The notes under the pieces are model-generated. The model searched no databases and had not been told where the DNA came from. It saw nothing but the letters and a program-made list of their open reading frames with translations. Of a DNA stretch of 64,000 nucleotides, positions 24,749-34,498 are shown one piece after another. The translations under genes and the position numbers were made by a program. The stretch is from CAYNZP01 sp964401835 (GTDB lineage: Bacteria; Planctomycetota; Phycisphaerae; SM23-33). The stretch covers positions 1 through 64,000 of the forward strand of contig CAYNZP010000006.1 of assembly GCA_964401835.1 (NCBI GenBank), written 5' to 3'. Positions within the stretch are counted from its first letter, which is position 1. Each line of letters starts with the position of its first letter.

Positions 24749-27262
24749 GTGGATTCATTTACTCTTGCAAAAATTGAATTTGATTCGCTGCGCCGCATAC
24801 TCGCCGGTTATTGTCGCTGCAACCTGGGCAAGGACCTTGCCGTTCGGATAGGCCCATCCCGTAATCCTTCAATAATCAATCGCTGGCTGGAGCAGACTTC
24901 TCAGATGGTTACGGCTGTGCGCGACATAGGCCTGCCGCCGTTTGGCGGAGTTACGGACATCTCCCAGCAGCTCAGCCGTGCCAAACCGGGCGCCGGCGCA
25001 GACGGTGAAGACTTCGCAGCAATCGCCTCTGCCCTTGAAGGTGCAGCCAATGTTCAACAGTATCTCTACTCCGCGGGCGAAAATTTGTCCGAGCTGGCCG
25101 AGTTGGCGGGAAACATCGGCAGTTTCGAGAAAGAAATAAACGCTATTCGGGATATTATCGCTTCCGATGGTACGGTGCGAGATGACGCGTCTGAAAAACT
25201 CGCTAGCCTGCGGCGACAGATCGACAAAACGTCCCAGGACATCCACGACGTTATTCACAGCTACCTCCGCCAACCGGACGTCGCAAAGCTGTTGCAGGAC
25301 GTTACCGTAACGCTCCATGGCGATCGTTATGTGCTGCCGGTAAAGATTGACAACAGAGGCCGTCTCCCCGGCGTAGTGCACAGACTCAGTCAGAGCGGCC
25401 AGACCGCATTCGTCGAGCCAAACGCCTCGGTTGAGCTGAACAATCAGCTAGCTGACCTCCACGAGGATGAGCGCCGCGAAATAGAGAGGCTGCTCAGTGA
25501 CCTTGCAGTGAAAATCTTCGCACGCTCAGGAGAAATCTCAGCCACCATGCGGATACTGGCCCAAGTCGATTTGATTTCGGCCAAGGCGCAATACGCCTAT
25601 CAGTTCGATATGACCTGCCCTGAAATCGTCGAGCGGGGCTCGCTTCAATTTTCCAAGGCTCGCCATCCCCTGCTAATAGATCAGGAACTCCAGGACACTC
25701 AGGCCGGCCGGGAAACCCATCCGGTCGTTCCGATAGATGTCCGGCTCGGAAGTGATTTTGACCTGCTGGTTATCACCGGCTCGAATACGGGCGGCAAGAC
25801 CGTAACCCTCAAGACCGTCGCCCTGCTTGCAGTGATGGCCCAGTCCGGCATGCATATCCCCGTTCAGCGCGGGGCAAAGATGCCAATCTTTAGAGATATC
25901 TTCATCGATATCGGCGACGAACAATCGCTCCAGCAGTCGCTAAGTACGTTCGGGGCGCATATAAAGCGCGTTAAATATGTTCTTCGCAAGGCTGATCGGA
26001 ACTGTCTGGTTCTTATCGACGAACTCGGTGCCGGTACGGACCCCGACGAAGGCGGAGCCATCGGTCAGGCTATTCTGGATGAGCTCAGAAGCATCGGCTG
26101 TCTGGGCATGGTCACTACGCACCTTAGCGTACTCAAGGCCTACGCCTTTAACCATGACCGCGTCGATAACGCCTCGGTCGAATTCAACACAAAAACGCTC
26201 CGGCCCACCTATCATTTACAAATCGGCACACCCGGAGAAAGTCACGCGATAACAGTCGCCGGTAAGCTGGGCCTACCGAGAAAGCTGACAAGTAATGCAA
26301 AACGCCACCTCAGCGCACAAGGCAAACAATTCAGCCGTGCCATCCGCGCAACAAGCGTGGCAAGACAGACCGCGGAAGTCGCCCGCGAAGACGCTCAGGC
26401 TGCACAACTCGCAGCCTTGACGCAGCAGGAAAACTTCGAGGCAAAACTCGCCGACCTCCATCGATTAAAAGGCGAGTTCGAAACCTGGCTGGCGTCACTT
26501 GGTGAACTTAAAAGCGGAGAGGAAATGTATGTGCCGTCCCTCGAGACCACGGCCAAGCTCGTAAGGCTGGAGTTTCACAAGCAAATCGCTTTATTCGACA
26601 CCGGAAAGGTTCAGGTCGAAGTTCCACTACGTGAGCTTATGCCAGACCTCGGTCAGGTCGAGGTTCGCCAGGAAATCGCATCGCTTAAAAAGCAGGTTCT
26701 CCAGCAGGCCTCGCAGACCGAGTCCGCCATGGAAGAGGCCAAGAGGATTAAGGAAGAATACCATCGCAGCCTCGAGCAACAGAAACAGCGAGGTCGCCAA
26801 TTCGACGCCTGGCTGGGTGCTATCGCCCGGGTGAAAATTGGCGATGAAGTACCGATAAGCAAAAAGCCCGGCACCGGCAAGGTAGTAGAGCTTAATTTGC
26901 CCGGCCTGAAGGCGGCAGTAGAAACAACCCAAGGCAAACTCGAGCTTTCATTGCAGGAACTTTTCCCTCAAAGCGGGCCGTTTGCTCACAAAAACCAGAC
27001 AGCCAATAAAAAACACGGAAAACCAAAGGAAAAAAGGACAAAAACCCGCCCGATAACACGCCGCAGCAAGGATTCCAAGGCAGCAAAAGCCAGCCGAGAG
27101 GAATTATTGAAAACCCAGCCGGGCCAACAGGTATTCCTCGTTCCATTCAATAAGCCAGCTACTCTCATTAGAGTCAACGAAAGTAAAGACCAGGCGGTTG
27201 TTCAGTCAGGGATATTCGAAATGGAAATCCCCCTGGCTGATCTGGAACCAATTCACAAATAA
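24749..27262 (+). CDS. mutS2: MutS2-type ATPase with three KOW-like repeats and no Smr domain
   Basis: An 837-residue MutS2 (MutSB) protein, a family linked to suppression of recombination and to rescue of collided ribosomes. The MutS core is clear: ITGSNTGGKTVTLKT Walker A near residue 345, IGDEQSLQQSLSTF, IDELGAGTDPDEG, and TTHLSVLK. The usual C-terminal Smr nuclease domain is missing. Instead, three similar beta-rich modules ending in V/LPLxxL or LSLQEL appear near residues 585-630, 690-740 and 790-835. I prefer the GTG at 24749 (AAAGGG upstream); an ATG at 24731 is possible. Confidence 0.9.
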   Translation: MDSFTLAKIEFDSLRRILAGYCRCNLGKDLAVRIGPSRNPSIINRWLEQTSQMVTAVRDIGLPPFGGVTDISQQLSRAKPGAGADGEDFAAIASALEGAANVQQYLYSAGENLSELAELAGNIGSFEKEINAIRDIIASDGTVRDDASEKLASLRRQIDKTSQDIHDVIHSYLRQPDVAKLLQDVTVTLHGDRYVLPVKIDNRGRLPGVVHRLSQSGQTAFVEPNASVELNNQLADLHEDERREIERLLSDLAVKIFARSGEISATMRILAQVDLISAKAQYAYQFDMTCPEIVERGSLQFSKARHPLLIDQELQDTQAGRETHPVVPIDVRLGSDFDLLVITGSNTGGKTVTLKTVALLAVMAQSGMHIPVQRGAKMPIFRDIFIDIGDEQSLQQSLSTFGAHIKRVKYVLRKADRNCLVLIDELGAGTDPDEGGAIGQAILDELRSIGCLGMVTTHLSVLKAYAFNHDRVDNASVEFNTKTLRPTYHLQIGTPGESHAITVAGKLGLPRKLTSNAKRHLSAQGKQFSRAIRATSVARQTAEVAREDAQAAQLAALTQQENFEAKLADLHRLKGEFETWLASLGELKSGEEMYVPSLETTAKLVRLEFHKQIALFDTGKVQVEVPLRELMPDLGQVEVRQEIASLKKQVLQQASQTESAMEEAKRIKEEYHRSLEQQKQRGRQFDAWLGAIARVKIGDEVPISKKPGTGKVVELNLPGLKAAVETTQGKLELSLQELFPQSGPFAHKNQTANKKHGKPKEKRTKTRPITRRSKDSKAAKASREELLKTQPGQQVFLVPFNKPATLIRVNESKDQAVVQSGIFEMEIPLADLEPIHK

Positions 27263-27265
27263 GAC

Positions 27266-28636
27266 TTACGTCTTAATCGAATCCAGCATCACCACAGCTA
27301 TCGAACCGAAAAGCAGTGTCGGCAGGCATGCAGCCCAGAACGGATCCAGCCCGATATATCGGCACAAGTAAATGAAACAATAGAACGCGCCAACCGTCAG
27401 CAGACACAGTGAGGCAGAGGCCTTGATGTTGCGCTCACGGGAGAGGATAAACGGCAGGCCAAGCAGCAACATTAGGAGATTATTGATCGGGTCTGTTACG
27501 CGAATGTGCTTGGTCAGGCGTGCGGTTTCCTCATCGCTGACTTTTCGCAGCTTAAGAAGGTTTCCAAGGTCGCCGCTGGACATGTAGTGCAGCCAATCGC
27601 TGTCGCGGCGAAGTGTTAGAACCTCGGTCGTCAAGTCCGATGTAAAGAACAACCGCCCTTCGACCAACTTCCAGAAGCTCTCGTCAATTTCGCCGCCCTG
27701 CCAGAGGGCTTCTTTCGCGAAAAACACGCCGAGAATCTTATCGTTATCGCCGCGGAACGTGAACCTGGGCTGCTCGAGGGTTCCACTGCGGAACTCACCC
27801 TCGACATATGGGTCGGGAATGAAGCGTTTGGCTTCGACGACCATGTTGTATTGATTATCCTTGGCCCATATATCGCGGATAGCAAGATTGCCGGTAGGTC
27901 CCTGCTCGGTCTTTTCCATGATCATTTCCGGGCCTATGTTCGAAAAAATCCTGTTAACGTCCGGCATGTGAGGCCAGGCTTGGCCGCTCTCTGCAGCGAA
28001 GCTCATCCGTGCATCCTCCAGCAGCCAGCCCCTGGAACCGAAAAGTTTTCCGGGCTTGGCAAGGCCTGCGGAAATACCCGCCTGGAGTGTGTAATTCGGG
28101 TCGCGTATGAGAATCACCGGCTGTTCCATTTTCTCGTTGGCCGGCGTGAAACTGTCAGAATACCAGACCGCTCCTGCGCTGTCGGGCGTGAGCCTTATTT
28201 TAAAACTTTCCATGCCATGGGCGTCGTCAGGACTTCGGACGAGTTTGTCCGGCACCTGAGGGATGACGAACTCCTGATCGATTATTATCAGGCCTCCCAG
28301 CAGCATAGAACACAGAACTATCGGCCAGACTACCCGGTACAGACTCACACCTGACGCCATCATTGCCGTCAGCTCATTGGTATGGTTCATCCTGGCCACA
28401 GTAAAAGCAGCCGAAGCGACGATTATCACTCCTCCAAGTTCCGTAAAATACACAAGCGATTGATAGGCATAGTAAGTAAAAATACTCGTTATCATGCCGG
28501 AGAAATTTTGTTGCTCGGCGAACTCGTCCATGTGGGCGAACAGGTCGCCAACTATTCTCAGCGCCATCATAACGATGAAGAAAAGAAGCGCATTGAAGAG
28601 AAAACTTCGTACTATGTATTTATCCAGAGTCTTCAT
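27266..28636 (-). CDS. LptF/LptG-family permease (second of pair)
   Basis: A 456-residue YjgP/YjgQ-type permease. Three N-terminal membrane spans (beginning MKTLDKYIVRSFLFNALLF), a large periplasmic domain, and three C-terminal spans form the layout of LptF and LptG. These two proteins, with LptB, extract lipopolysaccharide from the inner membrane. I start at the ATG at 28636, 2 bp after the stop of the neighbouring permease. Which of the two is LptF and which LptG cannot be settled from sequence alone. Confidence 0.88.
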   Translation of the reverse strand: MKTLDKYIVRSFLFNALLFFIVMMALRIVGDLFAHMDEFAEQQNFSGMITSIFTYYAYQSLVYFTELGGVIIVASAAFTVARMNHTNELTAMMASGVSLYRVVWPIVLCSMLLGGLIIIDQEFVIPQVPDKLVRSPDDAHGMESFKIRLTPDSAGAVWYSDSFTPANEKMEQPVILIRDPNYTLQAGISAGLAKPGKLFGSRGWLLEDARMSFAAESGQAWPHMPDVNRIFSNIGPEMIMEKTEQGPTGNLAIRDIWAKDNQYNMVVEAKRFIPDPYVEGEFRSGTLEQPRFTFRGDNDKILGVFFAKEALWQGGEIDESFWKLVEGRLFFTSDLTTEVLTLRRDSDWLHYMSSGDLGNLLKLRKVSDEETARLTKHIRVTDPINNLLMLLLGLPFILSRERNIKASASLCLLTVGAFYCFIYLCRYIGLDPFWAACLPTLLFGSIAVVMLDSIKT

Positions 28637-28638
28637 TT

Positions 28639-30267
28639 TTACTTTCGCATCAGATGGGCATAGATAAATCCGTTCGCGATTATCAGGGCTATTATTCCGC
28701 CCCATATAGCAGCCAGCCCAGCCACTATCGGCACATCCGGATTTACTATCATCTGCTTGCCCATAATCATAAGTATTATCACGATCGCCGCAGGCACTAC
28801 GCTAATCGCAAATGCGCTGATAAACTGCCCACCGCGGAATATCACACCCAATGCCGAGCCCATCGCAACCAGCAGGAAGCAGCTCAGACTATATGCCAGC
28901 CTGAGATGGATTTCGGCGAGGATTTCGCCGACGATCTTCGATATACGATGTTCCTTGAGGTCTTTAATCTTCTGTAGGATGTTGGGATTTTCCGTATCCG
29001 GGCCTCGATCGTAAATTTCGTCCAGGTCTATTTCGTGAGTTTTAGCAGCTACGCTGGCGGGAAAGGGGATCTCGCCCCTCTGCCACTCGCCGGGCCTTTG
29101 AGGGTCGCCATCACTCAGGCCGTCCATTATGTTATGAACTTCCACTTCACCTTCGAGCAGGATGCTCGCATAAGAAATCTCAGCCAACCTTGACCACGCT
29201 CCACGAACTGTCCCCGACTTTGCCAGTATGCGGAGGCTTTCCTTGCCTTTTTCCAGAATTGTTACTTCAACCCCCTGCAACTCACCGGTATCGAGCTGAC
29301 TGCTGCGAAGAATCACGCTGCCGTCAAAGCCGACCTCGGCAGCGGCTGCCTTGATGATGAATTTCTGATTTCCCCGCTGGAGCTTGGCATATTCCCTGCC
29401 GGAGTTAATCGCAGCTGCGACGTCCTTGATTAAAATATCATGAGAAAGGTCTCGCTTTATCCTTATCAACTCACGATGAATTTCTGCATGGCGGGACGGT
29501 TCCCTCAGTGTTCGCAACAGTCGGCCCCAGTCATAGAAGGCTGCCTTTTCCTCGCTGAGCGACGGCATAGGCGGCGATTCTATCGTGGTCGAGCCCATCT
29601 TGGAAATTTCCCAGCGGCCAGTCTGCCCGCCAGCGGGATTCATCAAAGAAATCGAAGCATAAGTTTCGTTCTCTTTGTTTGTCTTGAACTTCACCCAGGC
29701 AGTAGAGGCAGCGACGACACGGACATCACCAGGCCGCTTGGTATCGATAGCAACCACCCCGCGGAGCATGTCTGTATCGGAATTGACATGGTCAGCATGC
29801 AGGAGGTAGTTTTTGAACTTCACATAATTCTGTGATTGCAACTGGTGGTAGATAATGCCACTGACATTGGCCTTGATTGCCTTTTCGCCCAGTGAGGCCA
29901 GCTGCGGTGCCACAAAGTTGCTCAGTATCAGCGAAAACGCCGTAACGATTCCGCCCATCACCAACACCGGTTTGAGCAGGCTTATGGTCGATATGCCGCT
30001 GGCATTGGAGGCCAGCAGTTCGTTATCCTGGCTGAATCGGCCATACACTATTGTCGCGGCAAAAAGCGTCGCAACGGGCAGAGTGAAAGAGAGCATCACC
30101 GGCACGGTAAGCGTAAACAGCGCAAAAACCTGTCCCGTCGCAAGGCCTTGTTTGCGCAACGGCTCCATTATCGAAAAGACCGTCAAAACAAGTGTAAAGG
30201 CCACCAGCGCCAGGCCCGCCACTCGTAAAAGGTCGCGCGTTATATATGCATGAAGCGTTTTAATCAA
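28639..30267 (-). CDS. LptF/LptG-family permease (first of pair)
   Basis: A 542-residue YjgP/YjgQ-type permease with the same plan as its neighbour: three membrane spans, a periplasmic domain of roughly 330 residues, and three spans at the end. It begins MIKTLHAYITRDLLRVAGLAL and is longer than the usual 360-400 residues because of the middle domain. The start is TTG, supported by GGAG eight bases upstream; no ATG is available nearby. It is tightly coupled to the next gene. Together with kdsB elsewhere in the window it argues for an LPS-containing outer membrane. Confidence 0.88.
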   Translation of the reverse strand: MIKTLHAYITRDLLRVAGLALVAFTLVLTVFSIMEPLRKQGLATGQVFALFTLTVPVMLSFTLPVATLFAATIVYGRFSQDNELLASNASGISTISLLKPVLVMGGIVTAFSLILSNFVAPQLASLGEKAIKANVSGIIYHQLQSQNYVKFKNYLLHADHVNSDTDMLRGVVAIDTKRPGDVRVVAASTAWVKFKTNKENETYASISLMNPAGGQTGRWEISKMGSTTIESPPMPSLSEEKAAFYDWGRLLRTLREPSRHAEIHRELIRIKRDLSHDILIKDVAAAINSGREYAKLQRGNQKFIIKAAAAEVGFDGSVILRSSQLDTGELQGVEVTILEKGKESLRILAKSGTVRGAWSRLAEISYASILLEGEVEVHNIMDGLSDGDPQRPGEWQRGEIPFPASVAAKTHEIDLDEIYDRGPDTENPNILQKIKDLKEHRISKIVGEILAEIHLRLAYSLSCFLLVAMGSALGVIFRGGQFISAFAISVVPAAIVIILMIMGKQMIVNPDVPIVAGLAAIWGGIIALIIANGFIYAHLMRK

Positions 30268-30428
30268 GCTCGCTTCTCCATTATGAAGTCAAACCCGCCT
30301 GAGTAACCTCAACAGCGGGCCTAAACACTGTAACGTCGATAAACATGAGAGTCCATGTTGTTTTGACCTATATGAATATAAAACGAGACTTGATAAGGAA
30401 ATGGAAATTTGAAGATTTCGGCTTTTGG

Positions 30429-31442
30429 CTAAACTTTCGCCATTTGAGAAATCTTGCTAAAAGCTGTTATGTGGTCTTTGCCGAGATCCTTGGCTGTGTA
30501 GAGGGCCTTGTCAGCCATAGAAAGCAGTGCCTGTGCGCTTGTGGGATTGTCTTCCCCGATGGAAGCTACCCCAATCGAGAGGGTAACAGGTGCACTCAGC
30601 TTCTGATAGTCTCTTGTGCGGCTGAAAAGGTCCTGGCGAATCCTCTCACTGACAGCCAGCCCGCGTTCAAGCGAAGTGTGCGGCAAAACAAGTACAAATT
30701 CATCGCCGCCATAGCGTGCTGCCAAGTCGCTACCTCGAAGTGACGAGCGAATAACGTCGGCCGTTATAACAAGTATGTCGTCGCCGACTTTGTGTCCCAG
30801 CAGGTCATTTATCTGCTTGTAATGGTCCAGATCGCACATGCAGCAGGTAAGATCAAATCCATAGCGAATCGCTTCGCTGAAATTCCGCTCGATAATCTCC
30901 ATTAACTTCCGCCGATTCGCCAGGCCGGTCAGGTGATCCGTCGTAGCCACTTTACGCAGTTGTTCCATCGACTCTTCGAGCTTAAGATTTTTTACACGCA
31001 ATTCATCCACCATCGATTTCATCTCGAGATTGAGGCGCTTGTTTTCTTTTTTGATAGCGTACAAATGAAGATTCTTCTCGATAATGGCAGGTATTGTAAA
31101 GAGGTAATCGCCCAGCTTTACCACATAGTCCATCGCACCATTCTTAACCGCCGCAGCTGCAATGGCAGAATCGGTTTCACCTGTAATTACAATTATCGGA
31201 ACGTCCGATTGCTCGTGGATCTTCTCAATCAGCGCAAATCCCTCCATATCAGGAAGGTTGTAATCCAGCAGAAGAATATCAAAGTGCTCCAGGTCCTGCT
31301 CGAGACATTGCGCAGCTGTGCCTGTCCTGACAATATCTTCGGCATTGTCGTAATAAACGCACAGCGAATCGCAGATCAGCTGACATTGGTCAGGATCGTC
31401 TTCTACAATCAGTATCCTCGGTTTTACCTGGCTATCTTCCAT
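30429..31442 (-). CDS. Response regulator with diguanylate cyclase (GGDEF) output
   Basis: A 337-residue two-domain protein. A receiver domain (residues 8-125) has the acidic pocket EDD and phosphoacceptor Asp60 in LLLDYNLPD. A short coiled coil near residues 130-165 leads to a GGDEF domain with the intact active-site motif RYGGDEF and an RxxD inhibitory site (RGSD) five residues before it. It should make cyclic di-GMP when phosphorylated, with product inhibition. A histidine kinase gene ends 25 bp upstream on the same strand and is the probable partner. Confidence 0.92.
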   Translation of the reverse strand: MEDSQVKPRILIVEDDPDQCQLICDSLCVYYDNAEDIVRTGTAAQCLEQDLEHFDILLLDYNLPDMEGFALIEKIHEQSDVPIIVITGETDSAIAAAAVKNGAMDYVVKLGDYLFTIPAIIEKNLHLYAIKKENKRLNLEMKSMVDELRVKNLKLEESMEQLRKVATTDHLTGLANRRKLMEIIERNFSEAIRYGFDLTCCMCDLDHYKQINDLLGHKVGDDILVITADVIRSSLRGSDLAARYGGDEFVLVLPHTSLERGLAVSERIRQDLFSRTRDYQKLSAPVTLSIGVASIGEDNPTSAQALLSMADKALYTAKDLGKDHITAFSKISQMAKV

Positions 31443-31467
31443 AGTTTCGGTTTACTCTCTCGCAACT

Positions 31468-33087
31468 TCAAATGCCTTCATTATCAGCGTAAAAATGTAC
31501 ATCGACTAAATCCTGCTGAACTTCCGCTTCTTCGGATTTCTCGGAAAGCTCTTCGATCGGCTCATCGGTGCATTTTTTTGCCAGGGTGAAATAAAAAGTT
31601 GCTCCATCGCCCAGCTGCGACTTTACCCATGCCCTGCCCTGGTATTTTGACGCAACACTCTTAACCAGGGCCAAGCCTACGCCCTTTCCTGAAACCCCCG
31701 CACTAGCAGTGTTCTTAGCCCTGCGGAATACGTAAAAAATCTTTTTTTGTTCCTCGGACGCAATGCCCGGGCCATTGTCTGATACATAAAATTGATGGGC
31801 TTTATCGACGAATCTGTAGCCGATGCAAATCTTTCCGCCTTGAGACTTGTCCATGTACTTAATGGCGTTATCCAACAGATTCTGGAAGACCTGCCTGATA
31901 CGGTTTTTCTCAACATAAAGGCTCGGCATGGGGCCATTTATTTCAAGAGCTATATTCTTTTCATCCAATTCATATTCAAAATTGTCAGCCATGGCTTTTA
32001 CAAGCTCGTTCATATCGACCATCTCGGGCTGCTGAGGCATGGTCTTGATTCGAGAAAGCTCCAACAGGTCAGAAATCAGGTCGGACTCAATATCAACATT
32101 CGACTGAATGCGTTGCAGCCTGGCTGTTATCTCTTCCGGAAGCTGGTCCTTCCATTTCATCATAAGAAGTGTAGCCATGCCCCCAATATTGCGAAGCGGT
32201 GCGTTCAGGTCATGACTGACGGCCCTTAGGAAGTCTTCCTTCTCGGCCATCTCGTCGATAAGCTGCTGGTTGCTTTGTTCCAGTTCCATTGTCCGCTCGA
32301 TGACCTTTTGCTCCAATCGTTCATTCGCAATGACCAGTTCTGCACGCATTGAGGAAACTTCATCAGCCATGGTATCGAACGCAAAAGCCAACTCCCCGAC
32401 TTCGTCGTCGCGGTTAATCTTGCTACGAACTTCGAAGTCTCCCCTTCCGAAACGTCTTGTGGTCAAAACAAGTTTGTTAATAGGCTGGACCATTAAGCGC
32501 CAGACGAGCCAATACCCAATCGGCAATCCCATAATGACAAGCGTGGCACCTATAAGACAGACATGAAGTTGCAACTTAGCCAATTTCACTGTTGTTACGC
32601 TCGTATCCAATACCAGCCGGATCGCTCCAATCAATTGGCCTTCATGACCGGGCACTCCTTTTGCGATTATCGGATGGCTAAGTGTTAACAGGTTCCTGGT
32701 GGGCCGATTTACCGCAGAGATAGAGGGGGGAGATTTCGCAAGCCCGCCCCACCTGCCACTATGCCCGGAAGCATAGGCTGAGCATACAATTCCGCCTTTA
32801 CTGTCGAGAATTGCGACATAACAAATCTCCTCATTCCCCATAGAATCGCTTACCAATCGCTCGAGCGGCTGGGAATTTCCATTGAGCAGATCATGCTGAG
32901 AGGCAAGGGAGATAGATTTCCCGATTAAATCGGCATGCTTTTTGTCGCCTTGCCCAAGCCAGTATTTGGCGTTACTAAAATAAAGCCAACCACCTGCCAG
33001 AGTTATAGTTATGACCAAAAAGGCCATTACCACAAAGGTCTTTACCTGCAAGCCCGCCTGAAATTGTTTTTTTTCTGCACTATTCAA
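31468..33087 (-). CDS. Membrane sensor histidine kinase
   Basis: A 539-residue sensor kinase. A first membrane helix at about residues 17-36, a periplasmic sensor region to about 180, a second helix, then a HAMP linker, a coiled coil, a HisKA dimerisation helix with the phospho-accepting His in AVSHDLNAPLRN, and a HATPase domain with DNAIKY, DNGPGI and GKGVGLALVKS. The start appears to be TTG at 33087; the first ATG would remove part of the first membrane helix. It precedes the GGDEF regulator by 25 bp and is likely its kinase. Confidence 0.9.
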   Translation of the reverse strand: MNSAEKKQFQAGLQVKTFVVMAFLVITITLAGGWLYFSNAKYWLGQGDKKHADLIGKSISLASQHDLLNGNSQPLERLVSDSMGNEEICYVAILDSKGGIVCSAYASGHSGRWGGLAKSPPSISAVNRPTRNLLTLSHPIIAKGVPGHEGQLIGAIRLVLDTSVTTVKLAKLQLHVCLIGATLVIMGLPIGYWLVWRLMVQPINKLVLTTRRFGRGDFEVRSKINRDDEVGELAFAFDTMADEVSSMRAELVIANERLEQKVIERTMELEQSNQQLIDEMAEKEDFLRAVSHDLNAPLRNIGGMATLLMMKWKDQLPEEITARLQRIQSNVDIESDLISDLLELSRIKTMPQQPEMVDMNELVKAMADNFEYELDEKNIALEINGPMPSLYVEKNRIRQVFQNLLDNAIKYMDKSQGGKICIGYRFVDKAHQFYVSDNGPGIASEEQKKIFYVFRRAKNTASAGVSGKGVGLALVKSVASKYQGRAWVKSQLGDGATFYFTLAKKCTDEPIEELSEKSEEAEVQQDLVDVHFYADNEGI

Positions 33088-33493
33088 ATTAACTTACTTT
33101 CTAGAAAGCAGTTATGGCCATTCACCCAAAACTGCAGCACCTGTCCAATTGCGCTATCGGCAAGTTCTGGGGGCAGCTTTGCTAAGGATTTTTTGCACAG
33201 TTCAAATCATCATAAAAAGAATTTTTTTTACCCGTTCCATGAAGGATGCTTAGACCTTAAGTCTTTTATTCCAAGAACGTTATTTACCAAAAAACAAGGG
33301 GTATGAAACAACGTCTGTTATTCGGAACTCTTTACATACAAAGAGCTTGGATTTTTTACCTTGCAAAAATCCGGGTTTCGGTTTATATTTGTCCTATAAC
33401 CTGTGGCTGCAGAGGCTACAGTGTTCTCAAATTGTGAGGAGGCTCGCTTGCTCGGCGGGTCGATTGGTTAGGTAATAAGTGAGGAGATTACCT
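33088..33493 (+). other. Divergent intergenic region before the sigma-54 activator
   Basis: About 400 bp between the kinase gene and the activator. Most is AT-rich with no gene. The promoter at 33361-33389 is listed separately. After it, the leader holds a 6-bp hairpin (CTGTGG / CTACAG) near 33400-33420 and a GAGGAGG motif at 33436-33442, well upstream of the real ribosome binding site GAGGAG at 33481-33486. Confidence 0.5.
33361..33389 (+). promoter_or_regulatory. Sigma-70-like promoter for the sigma-54 activator
   Basis: TTGCAA (33361-33366) and TATATT (33384-33389) with a 17-bp spacer. Predicted leader length to the GTG at 33494 is about 98 nt. Confidence 0.5.
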
Positions 33494-34498
33494 GTGACTA
33501 TTGCGGAAAGCTCACCGCGAAACGATATCGCTTTTGAAAAGGCCCTCGTTGGAACAAGCTCTCTTTTCCAGCAAGTCATCAAAGTCATCGATGCAGTTGC
33601 ATCAAATGACTGCGTAGTGCTTCTCGAAGGTGAATCCGGAACCGGTAAAGAACTACTAGCCCGCCGTATACACTCCCTTTCAAACCGTGCCAGCGAACCG
33701 TTTATTCCGGTTAACTGTCCAGGCATTAGCGAAACTCTGTTTGAAAGTCAATTTTACGGCCACGTAAAGGGTGCGTTTACGGGTGCGGCCAGCGACACTC
33801 TAGGTGTCGTCCGCGCTGCCGAGGGTGGCACGCTTCTTTTAGATGAAGTTGGTGATCTGCCGCTGCACCTTCAACCCAAGCTGCTGCGACTCCTTCAGGA
33901 GCGTGAGGTAACGCCAGTAGGCACTTCCAAACCAATATCGGTCAACACCCGCTTTGTAGCTTCAACAAACCGCAGCCTCGCAAAAAGTGTCGTTGAAGGA
34001 GATTTCCGAAACGACCTGTACCATAGATTGAATATCGTACGGATAGAAGTTCCGCCACTGCGTAATCGGCCCGAAGATATTGAACCACTGCTGGACTTTT
34101 ACCTGACCTTTTACGCTCAGCAGTACAGCCTTGCTCGTCGTGAATTAGGGCAGCGATTGAGAAAACGTCTCACGGAATATCCCTGGCCGGGCAACGTGCG
34201 AGAACTCTGCGCTTATGTAGAGCGGTTATATGCTACAAACCTGCCTCCCATGCCTCCGACCAGTAATTCCTGGAATAACGGCTATGTAAGCGAATCCAAG
34301 CCCATCGAGCCAGCGCCGGGCCGGATGCCGCAGTTCGACAATTCGCCTGTTTGCTGTACTCTCGCCGAAGCGGAAGCTCAGACAATCCGCAACGCACTTG
34401 AGATGTCAGGCTATAACAGATCTGCCGCAGCCAGGGTCCTCAACATCCATAGAAGCACCTTAATCAGGAAGATTCGCCAGCTTGATATGGATGCCTGA
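33494..34498 (+). CDS. Sigma-54-dependent activator lacking a receiver domain
   Basis: A 334-residue enhancer-binding protein made of an AAA+ core and a Fis-type helix-turn-helix. Walker A GESGTGKE is at residues 46-53, the sigma-54-contacting loop GAFTGA at 93-98, and Walker B LLLDEVG at about 114-120. The C-terminal SGYNRSAAARVLNIHRSTLIRKI is the DNA-binding domain. There is no N-terminal receiver, GAF or PAS domain, as in PspF, so its activity must be controlled by another protein or its own level. The GTG start has GAGGAG seven bases upstream. A sigma-54 promoter lies 330 bp downstream, before the next gene. Confidence 0.93.
   Translation: MTIAESSPRNDIAFEKALVGTSSLFQQVIKVIDAVASNDCVVLLEGESGTGKELLARRIHSLSNRASEPFIPVNCPGISETLFESQFYGHVKGAFTGAASDTLGVVRAAEGGTLLLDEVGDLPLHLQPKLLRLLQEREVTPVGTSKPISVNTRFVASTNRSLAKSVVEGDFRNDLYHRLNIVRIEVPPLRNRPEDIEPLLDFYLTFYAQQYSLARRELGQRLRKRLTEYPWPGNVRELCAYVERLYATNLPPMPPTSNSWNNGYVSESKPIEPAPGRMPQFDNSPVCCTLAEAEAQTIRNALEMSGYNRSAAARVLNIHRSTLIRKIRQLDMDA

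Noticed and set aside
33340..33365. Second sigma-54 promoter before the activator gene
   Set aside because: A TTGG and TTGC pair is present, but GG and GC are 12 rather than 10 bases apart.
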